DNA of 39,942 nt, taken from NCBI RefSeq assembly GCF_000158915.1, contig NZ_GG657754.1, positions 7,938,233-7,978,174 on the forward strand, given 5' to 3'. This document shows, one piece after another, positions 37,394-39,942 of this stretch. This DNA comes from Streptomyces himastatinicus ATCC 53653. GTDB taxonomy: Bacteria; Actinomycetota; Actinomycetes; Streptomycetales; Streptomycetaceae. Numbering within the stretch: the first letter of the stretch is position 1; every line of letters starts with the position of its first letter. Below the pieces are notes generated by a model. The model was not told the origin of the DNA. It saw only the letters and a list, made by a program, of their open reading frames with translations, and made no database searches. A program made the position numbers and the translations under genes.

Positions 37394-39942
37394 GTGGCCG
37401 ACCGTCTCATCGTCCGTGGCGCTCGCGAGCACAATCTCAAGAACGTCTCGCTCGACCTCCCGCGTGACTCCCTCATCGTCTTCACCGGACTGTCCGGGTC
37501 GGGCAAGTCGTCCCTCGCGTTCGACACGATCTTCGCCGAGGGGCAGCGCCGCTACGTCGAGTCGCTCTCCTCCTACGCGCGGCAGTTCCTGGGCCAGATG
37601 GACAAGCCCGATGTGGACTTCATCGAGGGCCTGTCCCCGGCGGTGTCGATCGACCAGAAGTCGACGTCCCGCAACCCGCGCTCGACCGTCGGCACCATCA
37701 CCGAGGTCTACGACTACCTCCGGCTGCTGTTCGCCCGCATCGGCAAGCCGCACTGCCCGGAGTGCAGCCGCCCGATCGCCCGCCAGTCGCCGCAGGCGAT
37801 CGTGGACCGGGTGCTGGAGCTGCCCGAGGGCAGCCGCTTCCAGGTGCTCTCGCCGCTGGTGCGCGAGCGCAAGGGGGAGTTCGTCGACCTCTTCTCCGAC
37901 CTCCAGACCAAGGGCTACAGCCGGGCCCGGGTGGACGGCGCGACGATCCACCTGTCCGACCCGCCGAAGCTGAAGAAGCAGGAGAAGCACACCATCGAGG
38001 TGGTCGTGGACCGCCTCACCGTCAAGGACAGCGCCAAGCGGCGGCTGACCGACTCGGTGGAGACCGCGCTCGGCCTCTCCGGCGGCATGATCATCCTGGA
38101 CTTCGTGGATCTGGACGAGGACGATCCGCAGCGTGAGCGGATGTTCTCCGAGCACCTCTACTGCCCGTATGACGACCTGTCCTTCGAGGAGCTGGAGCCG
38201 CGCTCCTTCTCCTTCAACTCGCCGTTCGGCGCCTGCCCGGACTGCACCGGGATCGGCACCCGGATGGAGGTCGACCCGGAGCTGATCGTTCCGGACGAGG
38301 AGAAGTCGCTGGACGAGGGCGCCATCCACCCCTGGTCCCACGGCCACACCAAGGACTACTTCGGCCGGCTGGTCGGCGCGCTCGCCGACGCCCTCGGCTT
38401 CCGTACGGACATCCCCTGGGCCGGGCTGCCGCAGCGCGCCAAGAAGGCGCTGATGAACGGCCACCGCACCCAGATCGAGGTCCGCTACCGCAATCGGTAC
38501 GGCCGCCAGCGGGCGTACACCACCGCGTTCGAGGGCGCGGTGCCCTTCGTCAAGCGGCGGCACACGGAGGCGGAGAGCGACAGCAGCCGGGAGCGCTTCG
38601 AGGGCTATATGCGCGAGGTGCCCTGCCCCACCTGTGAGGGCACCCGCCTCAAGCCGATCGTCCTCGCGGTCACCGTGCAGGAGCGGTCCATCGCGGACGT
38701 CTCCGCGATGTCGATCAGCGAATGCGCCGAGTTCCTGCGGAACATGGAGCTGACCGCCCGCGAGAAGACCATTGCCGAGCGCGTCCTCAAGGAGGTCAAC
38801 GAGCGGCTGCGGTTCCTGGTCGACGTCGGCCTGGACTATCTCTCGCTCAACCGGGCGGCGGGCACGCTCTCCGGCGGCGAGGCCCAGCGCATCCGGCTGG
38901 CCACCCAGATCGGCTCCGGCCTGGTGGGCGTGCTGTACGTGCTGGACGAGCCGTCGATCGGTCTGCACCAGCGCGACAACCACCGGCTGATCGAGACGCT
39001 GGTGCGGCTGCGCGACCTCGGCAACACTCTGATCGTCGTGGAGCACGACGAGGACACCATCAAGGCCTCGGACTGGGTGGTGGACATCGGCCCGGGCGCG
39101 GGTGAGCACGGCGGCAAGGTCGTGCACAGCGGGCCGCTGAGCGAGCTGCTGGTCAACGAGGAGTCGGCGACCGGCCACTATCTGTCGGGCAAGAAGGCCA
39201 TCCCGCTGCCGGGCATCCGGCGTCCCATGGACCCGGAGCGGCGGCTGACGGTGCACGGCGCCCGGGAGAACAACCTCCAGGACATCGACGTGTCCTTCCC
39301 GCTCGGCGTGCTCACGGCAGTCACCGGCGTCTCCGGATCCGGGAAGTCCACCCTGGTCAACGACATCCTCTACACCCATCTGGCCCGCGAGCTGAACGGG
39401 GCGAAGACCGTCCCCGGGCGGCACACCCGGGTCGCCGGTGACGATCTGGTCGACAAGGTCGTCCATGTCGACCAGTCGCCCATCGGCCGTACGCCGCGGT
39501 CCAACCCGGCCACGTACACCGGGGTGTTCGACCATGTGCGCAAGCTGTTCGCCGAGACGATGGAGGCGAAGGTGCGCGGCTACATGCCCGGGCGCTTCTC
39601 CTTCAACGTCAAGGGCGGCCGCTGCGAGAACTGCTCCGGTGACGGCACGATCAAGATCGAGATGAACTTCCTGCCGGATGTGTATGTGCCGTGCGAGGTC
39701 TGCCACGGCGCGCGCTACAACCGGGAGACGCTGGAGGTGCACTACAAGGGCAAGTCCATCGCCGAGGTGCTGGACATGCCCATCGAGGAGGCGCTGGACT
39801 TCTTCGAAGCGGTGCCGACGATCGCCCGCCATCTGCGCACCCTCAACGAGGTCGGCCTGGGCTATGTGCGGCTCGGTCAGCCCGCGCCCACCCTCTCCGG
39901 CGGCGAGGCACAGCGCGTCAAGCTGGCGAGCGAGCTCCAGAA
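37394..39942 (+). CDS. uvrA: Excinuclease ABC subunit UvrA (3' end outside the window)
   Basis: UvrA finds bulky DNA damage and loads UvrB. GTG 37394 (VADRLIVRGAREHNLKNVSL) has GAAAGG upstream at 37378-37383. The frame runs off the right edge after about 849 codons of the usual 950-1,000. It has two ABC ATPase units: Walker A GLSGSGKSSLAFDT near residue 33 and GVSGSGKSTLVND near residue 645. The signatures are LSGGEAQRIRLATQ near residue 490 and LSGGEAQRVKLASE at the right edge. Zinc-binding pairs occur at CPECSRP (near residue 120), FGACPDCTGIG, CPTCEGTRLKP and CENCSGDGTIKIEM ... CEVCHG (near residue 740-775). It is separate from uvrB by about 9 kb. Confidence 0.98.
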   Translation, partial: MADRLIVRGAREHNLKNVSLDLPRDSLIVFTGLSGSGKSSLAFDTIFAEGQRRYVESLSSYARQFLGQMDKPDVDFIEGLSPAVSIDQKSTSRNPRSTVGTITEVYDYLRLLFARIGKPHCPECSRPIARQSPQAIVDRVLELPEGSRFQVLSPLVRERKGEFVDLFSDLQTKGYSRARVDGATIHLSDPPKLKKQEKHTIEVVVDRLTVKDSAKRRLTDSVETALGLSGGMIILDFVDLDEDDPQRERMFSEHLYCPYDDLSFEELEPRSFSFNSPFGACPDCTGIGTRMEVDPELIVPDEEKSLDEGAIHPWSHGHTKDYFGRLVGALADALGFRTDIPWAGLPQRAKKALMNGHRTQIEVRYRNRYGRQRAYTTAFEGAVPFVKRRHTEAESDSSRERFEGYMREVPCPTCEGTRLKPIVLAVTVQERSIADVSAMSISECAEFLRNMELTAREKTIAERVLKEVNERLRFLVDVGLDYLSLNRAAGTLSGGEAQRIRLATQIGSGLVGVLYVLDEPSIGLHQRDNHRLIETLVRLRDLGNTLIVVEHDEDTIKASDWVVDIGPGAGEHGGKVVHSGPLSELLVNEESATGHYLSGKKAIPLPGIRRPMDPERRLTVHGARENNLQDIDVSFPLGVLTAVTGVSGSGKSTLVNDILYTHLARELNGAKTVPGRHTRVAGDDLVDKVVHVDQSPIGRTPRSNPATYTGVFDHVRKLFAETMEAKVRGYMPGRFSFNVKGGRCENCSGDGTIKIEMNFLPDVYVPCEVCHGARYNRETLEVHYKGKSIAEVLDMPIEEALDFFEAVPTIARHLRTLNEVGLGYVRLGQPAPTLSGGEAQRVKLASELQ

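Overview
The window is about 40 kb of very GC-rich DNA (codon third positions almost all G or C). It carries single-copy actinobacterial housekeeping genes: polA, rpsA, coaE, uvrB and uvrA. Gene content, gene order and many Streptomyces-type small families (DUF6343, DUF7873, TerD, a DUF3068 membrane protein, a short Fic-like toxin pair) point to the core chromosome of a Streptomyces or close relative. No insertion sequence, CRISPR array or standard tRNA was found.

Layout. 1-5,400: 3' end of polA, a secreted lytic transglycosylase, a small secreted-type peptide with a DUF3068 membrane protein, and a Fic-like toxin-antitoxin pair. 5,400-9,400 (minus strand): an HrpB helicase reading frame broken by two single-base shifts, and a SAM methyltransferase. 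9,400-16,000: rpsA with a strong promoter and structured leader, a PAC2 protein, coaE behind 20-bp repeats, a TPR protein, DUF6343, an ADP-ribosylglycohydrolase and DUF7873. 16,020-22,000 is the accessory-looking part: a noncoding RNA with the architecture of a bacterial Y RNA (a circularly permuted tRNA-like fold on a long closing stem, followed by a terminator), a PD-(D/E)XK-type nuclease whose 5' part seems damaged, a small ORF with its own terminator, a large GmrSD-type restriction protein fused to an alkyltransferase-like domain, and a membrane protein. 22,100-28,400: FUSC/ArAE-type membrane protein, orphan PemK/MazF-like toxin, DUF1697, uridine-kinase-like protein, two tandem secreted DUF4360 proteins, an MGMT repair enzyme and a secreted glycerophosphodiesterase. 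28,560-34,900: uvrB, terD, a large TerD-fusion protein, and terC behind a yybP-ykoY (Mn2+) riboswitch. 34,950-39,942: MHS-type transporter, metallo-hydrolase and the 5' 85-90 percent of uvrA.

Themes. DNA repair is prominent: polA, uvrA, uvrB and an MGMT, plus an MGMT-like reader domain inside a restriction protein. Regulation through RNA recurs: the Y-like RNA, the Mn2+ riboswitch with a visible ribosome-site switch, the rpsA leader, several strong hairpins, and at least seven genes whose -10 box lies 6-7 nt before the start codon, implying leaderless mRNAs.

The strongest candidates for a second look are the Y-like RNA at 16,171-16,311, the GmrSD-ATL fusion at 17,820-20,390 and the riboswitch at 33,726-33,890. 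All calls come from reading the sequence; no searches were run.
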